64,000 bases of DNA from Parerythrobacter_A sp963799315 (GTDB lineage: Bacteria; Pseudomonadota; Alphaproteobacteria; Sphingomonadales; Sphingomonadaceae), in assembly GCA_963799315.1 (NCBI GenBank), contig CAWCWP010000001.1, positions 558,001-622,000 of the forward strand. Reading direction: 5' to 3'. The translations under genes and the position numbers were made by a program. The notes beneath the pieces were generated by a model. The model saw only the letters and a program-made list of their open reading frames with translations. It had not been told where the DNA came from and searched no databases. The stretch's first letter is position 1; each line of letters starts with the position of its first letter. Shown here piece after piece: positions 49,286 to 58,959 of this stretch.

Positions 49286-50194
49286 CCCGCTTCCTTGTCG
49301 AGGCGTTCTTCCAGCTTCACGCCGATGTCCGCCGCATATTGGCGGCAGGCGTCGGCATTGCGCAGCGGGGCCGTGCCGGCGAGGCGGGCGGGCATGTCGC
49401 TGGCCGAGGGATGCGGCGTCAGCAACAGATCGCACCGCAGCGTCGCCACGCGGCCCAGGCTCTGTTCGAACCGACCCAGATAGGCCGGATCGTCGAGGAA
49501 GCTGTAGCCGCCTGCCCCGACGGGATTGAGGCTGTCGGCATAGACGATGGAGATGCAGTCCTTGCCCGTCGTCGCAGCTGTCCCATTGCCAGCTCAGGGC
49601 GCCGGGCGAATGACCGGGCGTTTCGATGGCGGTCAGCACGGCATCGCCCGAAGTAACCGTCTGCCCGTCCAGCACGATGGCGTTGACGAAAACCGGCTGC
49701 ATCGGCGGATGCACCGCCGCCTGCGGGTCCTTGCGCGATACCGTGCCGGATCCCAGCACGATGGCAGCCGCTTCCGACGCGATGACCTGCGCACCCGTGG
49801 CAGCGGCTATGCGGGCGTGGCCGCCGACATGGTCGAAATGTTCGTGGCTGTGCAGCAGATAGCGCACATCCGCCGGGTCGAAACCGAGGGCGCGGATATT
49901 GGCGAGCACGACTTCGGCGCCCGGACCGGTGCCGCTGTCGATCAGGATATGCCCCGCATCGTCGGCAACGAGAATGGCGGAGATGCCGCAGGTGCCGACG
50001 TAATAGGTGTCGCCGTGGATGCGAAAAGCGGGGCCGGGCTTGTCCCATCCGTCCCAGTCCCCGCACGCCGCCGCCCAAGCCATCTGGTCAGCAGCGGGCT
50101 TCATGGCTGCCGGTGCGGCCTGCGTCGTCGCGGCGCAGGCGGATAGCGCCAGTGCAGTCGCACCAAGCGCAAACGGCAAACACTTATCGAACAT
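49282..50194 (-). CDS. Subclass B3-like metallo-beta-lactamase (frameshifted)
   Basis: The start ATG 50194 (GGAG 6 bases upstream) gives MFDKCLPFALGATALALSAC, a lipobox-like export signal. Zinc motifs follow: LLHSHEHFDHVGG with His117, His119, Asp121 and His122; ETPGHSPGALSW with His195; and, after a +1 near 49575, CDLLLTPHPSAS with a further His. This spacing and TPGHSPG/LLTPHP are typical of subclass B3 beta-lactamases, and the length (about 303) fits. Antibiotic hydrolysis is inferred, not shown; other periplasmic MBL-fold hydrolases look similar. It overlaps the upstream SDR by 11 bases. Confidence 0.82.
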
Positions 50195-50894
50195 AGCTTG
50201 CTCCATTGGCGTCCAGCGTGGCGCCGGTCATGCTGGCAGGCGCGTCCAGCGCGCACCACACCGCGATATCGGCGATCTCTTCGGGTGTGGCCACCCGGCC
50301 CAGCGGGATATCCGCCAGCAATTCCGGCCCGCCCCGGCTTTCCAGATAGTCGCCCGCCATTGCGGTATCGACGAAGCCGGGCGCGATGGCGAAGCTGAGA
50401 ATGCCGTCGGCGGCATAGGCGCGCGCGATGGTCTTGTGCAGCGCCAGCATCCCGCCTTTCGCTGCGGCGTAATGCCAGTGCGCGGGGCTGTCGCCGCGAT
50501 GCCCGGCGCGGCTGGCGATATGCACGATGCGTCCCGCAATGCCGCGCTCCTGCCAGTGCAACACGGCCAGTCGCGACAGTTCGGCGGCGGCGGTCAGATT
50601 GACTTGTAGCGTATGCGCCCACCGGGCCGACCATGCCGCATCCTCGCCATCGAGCGGGTTGGCTGCGAACACGCCCGCATTGTTGATGAGGCAGTCCACG
50701 GCACCGTCGCACCGATCCAGCGCAGCCGACCACAGGCGCGCGGCGGCGCCGTCTTGCGCGAAGTCCGCGCCGACCAATCCGCTGGCATCGCCGCGTGTCG
50801 CCTGTCCGACCACGGCAACACCCCGTTCGCCAAGTCTGGAGCGGGTTGCCGCGCCGATACCACGGCTTGCGCCGGTCAAGAGAATGCCTGCCAT
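50184..50894 (-). CDS. SDR family oxidoreductase, FabG-like
   Basis: The intact 236-residue SDR begins MAGILLTGASRGIGAATRSR, has CLINNAGVFAANPL, IVHIASRAGHRGDSPAHWHYAAAKGGML (Ser, Tyr, Lys) and APGFVDTAMAG, and ends MTGATLDANGASYV, the last being FabG-like. The substrate is unknown. It leads the overlapping SDR-MBL-prmA-DUF2459 transcription unit and is divergent from sdhC. Confidence 0.88.
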   Translation of the reverse strand: MAGILLTGASRGIGAATRSRLGERGVAVVGQATRGDASGLVGADFAQDGAAARLWSAALDRCDGAVDCLINNAGVFAANPLDGEDAAWSARWAHTLQVNLTAAAELSRLAVLHWQERGIAGRIVHIASRAGHRGDSPAHWHYAAAKGGMLALHKTIARAYAADGILSFAIAPGFVDTAMAGDYLESRGGPELLADIPLGRVATPEEIADIAVWCALDAPASMTGATLDANGASYVR

Positions 50895-50986
50895 GCATCG
50901 CCTATCCGCAAAAATGCATGTTCTGTCGAGGCTGCGCGTCTTGCCTGTGCGAAAAGGGGCGCTAAGGGTAAGGGATATTTCCCGCA

Positions 50987-51391
50987 ATGACCGCACAGGC
51001 CCGCTTCCGCATGAGCAACCGTCCGCTTTCGCCGCATCTTCAGATCTGGAAATGGGGCCCGCACATGCTGGTTTCCATCCTGCACCGCGCCACCGGCGAC
51101 GGCATGGCGCTGGTCGGTCTGGGCATCCTGCTCTGGTGGCTGGGCGCACTGGCAAGCGGTCCTGAAGCCTACGAGACCTTCGCGTTCTTCGCCGGAACGC
51201 CGGTCGGATACGTTGTACTGGTCGGGTTGAGCTGGGCGTTCTTCAGCCACATGCTTAGCGGGTTGCGCCATTTCGTGCTCGATATCGGGGCGGGTTACGA
51301 ATTGCAGACCAACCGCTTCTGGTCCGCCGCCGTGCCGGTCATCGCAACCGTCCTGACTGCCGCCTTCTGGGCCGCCATCGTCCTTCTTTAA
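50987..51391 (+). CDS. sdhC: Succinate dehydrogenase cytochrome b556 subunit
   Basis: The 134-residue membrane subunit contains RPLSPHLQIWKWGPHMLVSI, HRATGDGMALVGLGILLWW and FFSHMLSGLRHFVLDIG, where the latter His is the usual haem b ligand. Three transmembrane helices are evident (about 30-55, 70-95, 110-134). It anchors complex II and passes electrons to quinone. sdhD follows after 11 bases. The start may be Met9 (MSNRPLSPH), which aligns better with homologues. Confidence 0.95.
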   Translation: MTAQARFRMSNRPLSPHLQIWKWGPHMLVSILHRATGDGMALVGLGILLWWLGALASGPEAYETFAFFAGTPVGYVVLVGLSWAFFSHMLSGLRHFVLDIGAGYELQTNRFWSAAVPVIATVLTAAFWAAIVLL

Positions 51392-51402
51392 GAGTATTTC
51401 TC

Positions 51403-51789
51403 ATGGGTAACGGAACTTCCATCGGCAAGGTGCGCGGGCTCGGCTCCGCGCATGATGGCGCGCATCACTGGCTGGTCCAGCGGTTCACCGCCATCGGTAA
51501 TCTCGTCCTCATGCTCTGGCTCGTCGCCAGCTTCGTGCTGCTGCCCGACCTGGGTTACGGCACGCTGGTCGACTACTTCACGCAGCCGGTACCGGCGGTG
51601 GCGATGGCGCTGCTGATCGTCAGCGTGTTCTGGCATGCCAAGCTGGGGCTGACCGTGCTGATCGAGGATTACGTCCATGCGCCGGGCAACAAGTTTGCCC
51701 TGCTCACCCTACTCAAGCTGGCGACCGTAGGCGGGGGCGCATTCGGCGTGTTCTGCGTTGCGCGCATCGCCTTTGCAGGAGCCGCCTGA
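51403..51789 (+). CDS. sdhD: Succinate dehydrogenase membrane anchor subunit
   Basis: The 128-residue protein has three transmembrane helices and the motif VFWHAKLGLTVLIEDYVH, which carries the conserved His and Asp-Tyr of the quinone/haem region. GLGSAHDGAHHWLVQRFTAI is the typical N-terminus. Its TGA overlaps the ATG of sdhA (ATGA at 51789), indicating coupling. Confidence 0.95.
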   Translation: MGNGTSIGKVRGLGSAHDGAHHWLVQRFTAIGNLVLMLWLVASFVLLPDLGYGTLVDYFTQPVPAVAMALLIVSVFWHAKLGLTVLIEDYVHAPGNKFALLTLLKLATVGGGAFGVFCVARIAFAGAA

Positions 51790-53660
51790 TGGCCGCCGCC
51801 AAGAACGAAAACGCCAAAAATGACGCCGTGAACCGCAAGAGCGACACCGGCTCCACGCAACCCGCTTATCCAATCATCGACCACAATTACGATGTCGTGG
51901 TGGTTGGCGCAGGCGGCAGCGGCCTGCGCGCGACGATGGGCGCAGCCGAAGCCGGCCTGAAAACCGCGAACATCTCCAAGGTTTTCCCGACGCGCAGCCA
52001 TACCGTTGCGGCGCAGGGCGGTATCGCCGCCAGCCTCGGCAACAATACGCCCGATCACTGGTCCTGGCATATGTACGACACCGTGAAGGGTGCCGACTGG
52101 CTGGGCGATCAGGACGCGATCGAATATCTCGCGCGTGAAGCGCCCGCGGCCGTGTACGAGCTGGAGCATGCCGGGGTGCCGTTCAGCCGCAACGAGGACG
52201 GCACGATCTATCAGCGCCCCTTCGGCGGGCACATGCAGAACATGGGCGAAGGCCCGCCGGTGCAGCGTACCTGCGCCGCCGCCGACCGCACCGGCCATGC
52301 CATGCTGCACGCGCTGTATCAGCAGAGCCTGAAATACGACGCGGACTTCTTCATCGAGTATTTCGCGCTCGACCTGATCATGCAGGACGGCGTGTGTCGC
52401 GGCGTCATCGCCATGTGCCTGGACGATGGCACCATCCACCGCTTCAAGGCGCAGGCCGTGGTGCTGGCGACCGGCGGGTACGGTCGAAGCTATTTCACCG
52501 CGACCAGCGCGCATACCTGCACCGGCGATGGCGGCGGCATGGTGCTGCGCGCCGGACTGCCCTTGCAGGATATGGAGTTCGTGCAGTTCCACCCGACCGG
52601 CATTTATGGCGCGGGCGTGCTCATCACCGAAGGCGCGCGGGGCGAGGGTGGCTATCTGACCAATTCCGAAGGCGAGCGGTTCATGGAACGCTACGCCCCG
52701 TCGGCCAAGGATCTGGCCAGCCGCGATGTCGTTTCGCGCTCGATGGCGCTGGAAATGCGTGAAGGGCGCGGCGTCGGGGACGAGGGGGATCACATCTTCC
52801 TGCACCTCGACCATATCGCACCCGAAGTGCTGGCCGAACGGCTGCCCGGCATTACCGAATCCGGCAAGATTTTCGCTGGCGTCGACCTGACGCGCCAGCC
52901 GCTGCCGGTTACGCCGACGGTTCATTACAATATGGGCGGCATTCCGTGTAACTATCACGGCGAAGTCGTGACGCGCGGCAGCGACGGTAACCCCGATCAG
53001 GTCGTCCCCGGCCTGTTCGCTGTTGGCGAGGCGGCGTGTGTTTCCGTGCATGGTGCGAACCGCCTTGGCTCCAATTCGCTGATCGACCTCGTGGTGTTCG
53101 GTCGCGCGACCGGCCATCGCCTGAAAGAAATCGTCAAGGGCGGCACCGACACAGGCGAGTTGAGCAAGGACAGCACCGACCTGGCGCTCAGCCGGCTCGA
53201 CCATTTCCGCCATGCGAATGGCAGCCTACCCACGGCGAAAATTCGCGGCGAAATGCAGAAGACTATGCAGAAACACGCCGCCGTTTTCCGCGATACCAAG
53301 CTGCTGGCCGAAGGCGTGTCAGAGCTGACGCGGATCAACAAGAGCATGGAAGACATCCACGTCACCGACCGCTCGATGATCTGGAACAGCGACCTCGTCG
53401 AAACGCTGGAGCTGGACAATCTTATGGCGCAGTCGGTCGTCACGATGGCTAGCGCCGACAACCGCAAGGAAAGCCGCGGCGCGCATAGCCACGAGGATTT
53501 CCCGGACCGCAACGACGCCGAATGGATGAAGCACACCATCGCCTGGTTCGAAGGCTGGGGTGGCAAGGGCGGCGATGTGAAGATCGATTACCGCCCGGTC
53601 CACGAATACACGCTGAGCGACGATATCGAATATATCGAACCGAAGAAGCGGGTTTACTAA
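51789..53660 (+). CDS. sdhA: Succinate dehydrogenase flavoprotein subunit
   Basis: The intact 623-residue protein has the FAD-binding VVVGAGGSGLRATMGAAEAG, the covalent flavin-attachment region TRSHTVAAQGGIAASLGN, QFHPTGIYGAG, EGARGEGGYLTNSEGERFM and HGANRLGSNSLIDLVVFGR. An unusual Lys/Asn-rich stretch (about 30 residues) precedes the flavoprotein fold. No sdhB is found downstream; a divergent-strand gene begins within 100 bases. Confidence 0.97.
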   Translation: MAAAKNENAKNDAVNRKSDTGSTQPAYPIIDHNYDVVVVGAGGSGLRATMGAAEAGLKTANISKVFPTRSHTVAAQGGIAASLGNNTPDHWSWHMYDTVKGADWLGDQDAIEYLAREAPAAVYELEHAGVPFSRNEDGTIYQRPFGGHMQNMGEGPPVQRTCAAADRTGHAMLHALYQQSLKYDADFFIEYFALDLIMQDGVCRGVIAMCLDDGTIHRFKAQAVVLATGGYGRSYFTATSAHTCTGDGGGMVLRAGLPLQDMEFVQFHPTGIYGAGVLITEGARGEGGYLTNSEGERFMERYAPSAKDLASRDVVSRSMALEMREGRGVGDEGDHIFLHLDHIAPEVLAERLPGITESGKIFAGVDLTRQPLPVTPTVHYNMGGIPCNYHGEVVTRGSDGNPDQVVPGLFAVGEAACVSVHGANRLGSNSLIDLVVFGRATGHRLKEIVKGGTDTGELSKDSTDLALSRLDHFRHANGSLPTAKIRGEMQKTMQKHAAVFRDTKLLAEGVSELTRINKSMEDIHVTDRSMIWNSDLVETLELDNLMAQSVVTMASADNRKESRGAHSHEDFPDRNDAEWMKHTIAWFEGWGGKGGDVKIDYRPVHEYTLSDDIEYIEPKKRVY

Positions 53661-53759
53661 TAGGGTTGCGTTCGGCGGCCGGTATTGGCGAACCCGCGTG
53701 GGGGGCAACCAATCCGGACCGTTGAGCGAGTTACCGGATTGCGGGGATGGTTGTGGAAA

Positions 53760-54344
53760 TTACTCCGTCGGCTCGGTGTCCGCTGGCTCGGTGACGATCT
53801 CTCCATCCTCGGCAAAGGCGTCGCGTTCCTCTTTGGTGGCGGGCCTCGCGGGATAATCGCAGCCGCGTTCACGGCCGAGCCCTTTCAGGAAACCACGCCG
53901 GACGGCACCAGCGTAAATCGCTGTCTGGAACTCACGCTCGCGTTTTGCCGCGCCCGAAACCTGCCGCACGATGCCGCGAAACGGGATTAGCCCGCCGACA
54001 ACGCCCTTCGCCGCCTTGGCGATATCTCCACCGATTCCCCGGTCCCCGTCGGTCAGTTCGATCTCGGGGCCAAGCACGGTTGTCAGCCGCTCGATTTCTT
54101 CCGCGATGGCGTCACAGCTGATCAGTTTCTCGCTGGCATAGGGCGCCGTCGCGGCGTCCTGCAAAACATCGGGGATCGGCTCCTTGCGAAGGTTCAGGTC
54201 GCTCAACGGGGTCATGACCACATCGCCCACAGTCTTGGCCGCACCGCGAATGCCGTCCCGCTGTTCCTGCGCGCTGGCAGGTGTGGCGACAACGACGCCG
54301 AGCGCGAGAGTCAGGATGCCGGTATATATCGGTGAACGTGCCAT
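53760..54344 (-). CDS. Secreted hypothetical protein
   Basis: The 194-residue protein begins MARSPIYTGILTLALGVVVA with a signal peptidase site near TPASAQ-E. The mature part includes MTPLSDLNLRKEPIPDVLQDA, a Cys in EKLISCDAIAEEI and KGVVGGLIPFRGIVRQVSGA. An acidic C-terminal tail is present. I recognise no family, though SDLNLRKEPIP-L resembles a conserved sphingomonad periplasmic protein. It is 22 bases downstream of the metalloprotease gene, so the two may share a transcript. Confidence 0.78.
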   Translation of the reverse strand: MARSPIYTGILTLALGVVVATPASAQEQRDGIRGAAKTVGDVVMTPLSDLNLRKEPIPDVLQDAATAPYASEKLISCDAIAEEIERLTTVLGPEIELTDGDRGIGGDIAKAAKGVVGGLIPFRGIVRQVSGAAKREREFQTAIYAGAVRRGFLKGLGRERGCDYPARPATKEERDAFAEDGEIVTEPADTEPTE

Positions 54345-54366
54345 CTTGCTGTTTCCTGTCCGGTTC

Positions 54367-55257
54367 TCAGCCCCGCTCCACAATGCGGTCGCAGGCCCGG
54401 TCGTCACCCTGAAAGCCGAGCTGCAATGCCTGCATCCGCTGTTCGCTGGTGCCGTGGGTGAAGCCTTCGGGGTTGATGCGCTGTCCGGCATTGCGCTGCA
54501 ATGTATCGTCGCCGATGGCGCTGGCGGCGCGCAGGCCCTCTTCCATATCGCCCGGCTCGATCAAATTGCGGTTGCGACCAGCCCAGACACCGGCGTAGCA
54601 ATCGGCCTGTAGTTCCATCAGCACCTGTATCTGGTTCGCCGCACGCGGGTTCTGCTGTTGCAGGCTGCGCAGCTGGGCCGAGACGCCGGTGATGGTCTGG
54701 ATGTGGTGCCCGTATTCATGCGCCAGCACATAATACCGCGCAAAGTCGCCGCCCGTTCCGGCCATGCGGGCAAGCTGGTCGTAGAAACTGGTATCGATGT
54801 AGATTGTCTTGTCGGCAGGGCAGTAAAAGGGGCCGGATGCTGAGGTTGCGCTGCCACAGCCGCGCGTAGTGACCCGTCCGCCCTGGAACAGGTCGAGAAC
54901 CGGGTCTTCGAACGCCACGTTCTGCTCTGCGAAAACCTGGCTCCAAGTTTCATTGAGCGAAACCAGGCCATTGCAGGCTTCCAGTGCATACTCGCTCTGG
55001 TTGCAGACCGTTTCCGCATCCGTCACCGCACCCGAACCGCCGCGCGTCGTGCCACTTTGTTGCACGCCACCCGACCCGGCGAAGTTCTGCAAGGCTTCCG
55101 GTCCGGCCACGACTGCGATAATCAGCATGATTACGATGCCGCCACACCCCAGCTTCCCACGGCCGCCGCCCATACCGCCCATCGGGAACCCGCCTCCGCC
55201 GCCACCGCGACTGGACCGGACGCGCAGCTTGTTCGGATCGAAACGCTTGAGTCGCAC
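54367..55257 (-). CDS. YpfJ-type neutral zinc metallopeptidase
   Basis: The 296-residue protein has an N-terminal Arg/Gly-rich cytoplasmic segment, one hydrophobic helix (GIVIMLIIAVVAG, about residues 40-52), then CNGLVSLNETWSQVF, CPADKTIYIDTSFYDQLA, the zinc motif VLAHEYGHHIQ, and LMELQADCYAGVWA carrying the third ligand Glu. This order defines the YpfJ/neutral zinc metallopeptidase family. The start is GTG 55257 with GAGGGG upstream; ATG alternatives lie only outside the conserved RLKRFDPNKLRV start. Confidence 0.93.
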   Translation of the reverse strand: MRLKRFDPNKLRVRSSRGGGGGGFPMGGMGGGRGKLGCGGIVIMLIIAVVAGPEALQNFAGSGGVQQSGTTRGGSGAVTDAETVCNQSEYALEACNGLVSLNETWSQVFAEQNVAFEDPVLDLFQGGRVTTRGCGSATSASGPFYCPADKTIYIDTSFYDQLARMAGTGGDFARYYVLAHEYGHHIQTITGVSAQLRSLQQQNPRAANQIQVLMELQADCYAGVWAGRNRNLIEPGDMEEGLRAASAIGDDTLQRNAGQRINPEGFTHGTSEQRMQALQLGFQGDDRACDRIVERG

Positions 55258-55367
55258 GGCAATTCCCCTCGGTGTTCGGCTGGCGTGTCCGCCGGTCGCC
55301 ACTGGACCGTTGCGAACGCCGCATCTACTTGCAGGCAAAACGGTATCGAACCCTTTGGAGGTATTCA

Positions 55368-56123
55368 ATGTTCCTGTCCGGCAAACGCGCTCTCGTCACC
55401 GGTTCCACATCCGGCATTGGCCTTGCCATCGCCCGCGCCCTGCGGGCGGAAGGCGCGGATGTTGTGCTCAACGGATTCGGCGACGAAGTCGAAATCGCGA
55501 AGCTATGCGAAGATCTCGAGGCCAAGCATCACGGCGCGGACCTGACAACGGGCGCAGGGTGCGAGGCGTTGATGGCGGCGGCGGGAGATGTCGACATCCT
55601 CGTCAACAATGCCGGGATGCAGCATGTTTCGCCGGTGGAGGATTTCCCGCCTGACCGCTGGGACGCCATCATCGCGCTTAACCTGACGGCGGCGTTCCAC
55701 ACGACGCGGCTGGCCGTGCCGCATATGAAGGCGGCGGGCTGGGGCCGGATCGTCAACACCGCCAGCGCGCATTCCAAGACTGCCAGCCCATTCAAGAGCG
55801 CGTATAACGCCAGCAAGCACGGCATCGACGGCTTCACCAAGACCATCGCGCTGGAGCTGGCGCAAACGGGCGTGACCGCCAATTGCATCAGCCCCGGCTA
55901 TGTCTGGACGCCGCTGATCGAAGGGCAGATCCCCGACACCATGAAAGCGCGCGGGTTGGACCGCGACACCGTCATAAACGATGTGCTGCTGGCCAAACAG
56001 CCGACCAAGCAATTCGTGCAGCCCGAAGATGTAGGCGCGCTCGCGGTGTTCCTGTGCCGCGACGAAGCGCGCAATGTGACCGGCGCGAACTGGAGCATCG
56101 ACGGTGGCTGGACGGCGGAGTGA
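55368..56123 (+). CDS. 3-Hydroxybutyrate dehydrogenase
   Basis: The intact 251-residue SDR begins MFLSGKRALVTGSTSGIGLAIARAL. It contains LVNNAGMQHVSPVEDFP, NTASAHSKTASPFKSAYNASKHG (Ser, Tyr, Lys), CISPGYVWTPLIEGQIPD and LAKQPTKQFVQPEDVG. The segments NNAGMQHVSP and PGYVWTPLV-QIPD are hallmarks of D-3-hydroxybutyrate dehydrogenase, which oxidises 3-hydroxybutyrate released from PHB to acetoacetate. GGAGG lies 7 bases before the ATG. This fits the PHA synthase/depolymerase pair earlier in the window. Confidence 0.92.
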   Translation: MFLSGKRALVTGSTSGIGLAIARALRAEGADVVLNGFGDEVEIAKLCEDLEAKHHGADLTTGAGCEALMAAAGDVDILVNNAGMQHVSPVEDFPPDRWDAIIALNLTAAFHTTRLAVPHMKAAGWGRIVNTASAHSKTASPFKSAYNASKHGIDGFTKTIALELAQTGVTANCISPGYVWTPLIEGQIPDTMKARGLDRDTVINDVLLAKQPTKQFVQPEDVGALAVFLCRDEARNVTGANWSIDGGWTAE

Positions 56124-56224
56124 GCTTCGAGTGTGGTTATCCCGGTCACACCCTAGCTATCAGTCACACGCGCGGTTACATGGACCGCCACCAAAGACCC
56201 GACCTCGCAGGAAAAGTGGCGCCC

Positions 56225-57680
56225 ATGAACATCCCCCTCGGCCTGACATTCGACGACGTGCTTTTGCGGCCCGCTGAGAGCGATATTCTGCCGTCCGCCG
56301 CCAATACGACGACCTGGCTGACGCAGGAAATCGGGCTGACCATCCCCATCCTGTCCGCCGCGATGGACACCGTGACGGAGGCCGATATGGCGATCGTAAT
56401 GGCCCAGCTGGGCGGCATCGGCGTGCTGCACCGCAATCTCGACATCGAAGAGCAATGCGCCGCCGCGCGCGCGGTAAAGCGGTTCGAGAGCGGCATGGTG
56501 GTCAACCCCATCACCATCGCGCCCGAAGCGACGCTCGGCGAGGCGCAGGCCTTGATGGCGCAGCACCGGATCAGCGGCATTCCCGTGACCGGCAAGGACG
56601 GCAAGCTGGTCGGCATCCTGACCAACCGCGACGTGCGCTTTGCGGAAAACCCGCAGCAGCCGGTCAGCGAATTGATGACCACGGACAACCTCGCCACCGT
56701 GCCGCTGGGTACGGGCGAGGAGGAAGCGCGGCGGATGCTGCACCAGCGGCGGATCGAAAAGCTGCTGGTGGTGGATGACGACTATCGCTGCATCGGCCTT
56801 ATCACGGTCAAGGATATCGAAAAAGCGGTGAACTATCCGCACGCCACCAAGGACGCGGCGGGCCGCCTGCGCGTGGCGGCGGCGACCACCGTGGGCGAGA
56901 AGGGCTGCGGACCGGACGCGGGCGCTGATCGAGGCCGAGGTGGATGTCATTATCATCGACACCGCGCATGGCCATAACCGCGAAGTCGCGCGCGCGGTGG
57001 AAGCCGCCAAGAAACTGAGCAATTCGGTGCAGGTCATCGCCGGCAATGTCGCCACCGCCGAAGCAACACGCGCGCTGATCGACGCAGGCGCCGACGGGGT
57101 GAAGGTCGGTATCGGGCCAGGCTCCATCTGCACCACCCGCGTGGTGGCGGGCGTCGGCGTGCCGCAGCTGACGGCGATCATGGACAGCGCGGAAGAAGCC
57201 GCCAAGTCCGGCGTGCCTGTCATCGCCGATGGCGGCCTTCGCACCAGCGGCGATGCGGCCAAGGCGCTGGCGGCGGGGGCCTCAACGGTCATGGTCGGCT
57301 CCATGCTGGCGGGCACGGCGGAAAGTCCCGGCGAGACGTTCCTTTACCAGGGCCGCAGCTACAAAAGCTATCGCGGCATGGGCAGCGTGGGGGCGATGGC
57401 GCGGGGCAGCGCCGACCGCTATTTCCAGCAGGACGTATCCGCCATGAAGCTGGTACCCGAAGGCATCGAGGGGCAGGTGCCGTTCAAGGGACCGGCGGCG
57501 GATGTGGTCCACCAGCTGGTCGGCGGGATCAAGGCCGCGATGGGCTACACCGGCAGCGCCACCGTGGCCGACTTGCAAAAGCGCGCGCAATTCGTGCGAA
57601 TTACCGGGGCGGGGCTGAGCGAGAGCCACGTCCACGATGTCGCCATCACCCGCGCCGCGCCCAATTATCCGACGCGCTAG
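56225..57680 (+). CDS. guaB: Inosine-5'-monophosphate dehydrogenase (frameshifted)
   Basis: The protein begins MNIPLGLTFDDVLLRPAES and contains SAAMDTVTEADMAIVMAQLG. Two CBS domains (ISGIPVTGKDGKLVGILTNRD, LLVVDDDYRCIGLITVKD) sit between the barrel halves. A +1 near 56910 precedes RALIEAEVDVIIIDTAHGH, GNVATAEATRALIDAGADG and the catalytic-loop Cys in GIGPGSICTTR. Corrected length is 484 residues. It converts IMP to XMP in guanine nucleotide synthesis. Start ATG 56225 is chosen for alignment; an in-frame ATG 45 bases upstream exists. Confidence 0.96.
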
Positions 57681-57683
57681 ACC

Positions 57684-58874
57684 ATGACACCCGCTGCGCG
57701 CGTCCAGTCTGCTATCGGCATCTTGGACCTCATCATCGCCGCGAGCCATGCCAAGGGCGCGCCTGCGGATCGCATCGTTGGCGAGTGGGCGAAGAATAAC
57801 CGCTATGCCGGGTCGAAGGACCGCCGCGCCATTCGCGAGCTGGTCTATGGTGCCATCCGCGCCTGCGGGCCGGTGCCGCAAACGGGCCGTGCGGCGATGC
57901 TGCGGCTGGCGGAAAGCGACGCGACACTGCGCCCGCTGTTCGACGGGTCGAAATACGGACCGGCGTCGATTGGCCCGAAGGAAGCTGCGGCGGCGGACGG
58001 GATTGCGCCGTTCTGGCTGGTCGAGCGACTGGCCGCTAGTGGCATCGAGGGCGACGAAGCCGCTGCCCTGCTCGACCGTGCGCCGCTGGATGTGCGGGTC
58101 AACACGCTGAAAGCCGCGCGCGATACGGTGGTGTTGCCGGAGCAGGGAGAACCGCTCCCCGCACCCAACGCCATCCGCCTGCCCACCGGCAAACAGATCG
58201 CGCAATGGCCTGCTTATCGTGACGGGCATATCGAGGTGCAGGACCACGGCAGCCAGTGGGCCTGCGAGATGGTCGGCGCGACGCCCGGCGAAACCGTCAT
58301 CGACCTTTGCGCGGGCGCGGGTGGCAAGACGCTGGCGCTGGCGGCGGCGATGGAGAACACCGGCACGCTGGTCGCCAGCGACACCGATCGCGGGCGGCTG
58401 TCGCGCCTGACGCCGCGCGCGCAAAGGGCCGGAGCGACCAACATAACCAGCGTGCTGCTCGACCCCGGCAAGGAGGCCGAGGCGCTGGCGGACTATCGCC
58501 TCGCCGCCGACGCCGTGCTGGTCGATGCGCCGTGTTCGGGCACCGGCACCTGGCGACGCAATCCGGAATCGCGCTGGCGGCTGACGGCGGACGAGCTCGC
58601 GCGCTATGGCGAGGCGCAAGCGCGGTTGCTGGATATCGCCGCGACGCTGGTGAAACCGGGCGGACGGCTGGTCTATGTCACCTGCTCGCTGCTGGACGAG
58701 GAGGGGGCGGGACAGGTCGCGCGCTTCCTCGATACGAACCGCAACTGGCAGGCGGCGACGCGCGACTGGCCGGTCGGTCGCGCGCATATTGGCGCGCTTG
58801 GGGGCGAACGGCGGCTGACACCGTATCATGACGGTACGGACGGATTTTTCATCGCCTGTCTCACTTCGCCGTGA
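57684..58874 (+). CDS. RsmB-type rRNA cytosine-C5 methyltransferase (NOL1/NOP2/Sun family)
   Basis: The intact 396-residue enzyme has a NusB-like helical N-terminal part and a Sun-family methyltransferase domain. The latter has DLCAGAGGKTLALAAAM (SAM binding), ASDTDRGRLSRL, VDAPCSGTGTWRRNPESRW with one catalytic Cys, and LVYVTCSLLDEEG with the nucleophile Cys. RsmB methylates C967 of 16S rRNA. It starts 3 bases after the guaB stop and is probably co-transcribed. Assignment to RsmB over RsmF is by domain layout. Confidence 0.88.
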   Translation: MTPAARVQSAIGILDLIIAASHAKGAPADRIVGEWAKNNRYAGSKDRRAIRELVYGAIRACGPVPQTGRAAMLRLAESDATLRPLFDGSKYGPASIGPKEAAAADGIAPFWLVERLAASGIEGDEAAALLDRAPLDVRVNTLKAARDTVVLPEQGEPLPAPNAIRLPTGKQIAQWPAYRDGHIEVQDHGSQWACEMVGATPGETVIDLCAGAGGKTLALAAAMENTGTLVASDTDRGRLSRLTPRAQRAGATNITSVLLDPGKEAEALADYRLAADAVLVDAPCSGTGTWRRNPESRWRLTADELARYGEAQARLLDIAATLVKPGGRLVYVTCSLLDEEGAGQVARFLDTNRNWQAATRDWPVGRAHIGALGGERRLTPYHDGTDGFFIACLTSP

Positions 58875-58959
58875 TATATCGCGCGCCATGACCGACGGCG
58901 TCATGCCTTCCCCGAAACACGACACCGTGCCTCGTCCGCGATCGACCAAGGATATCATC

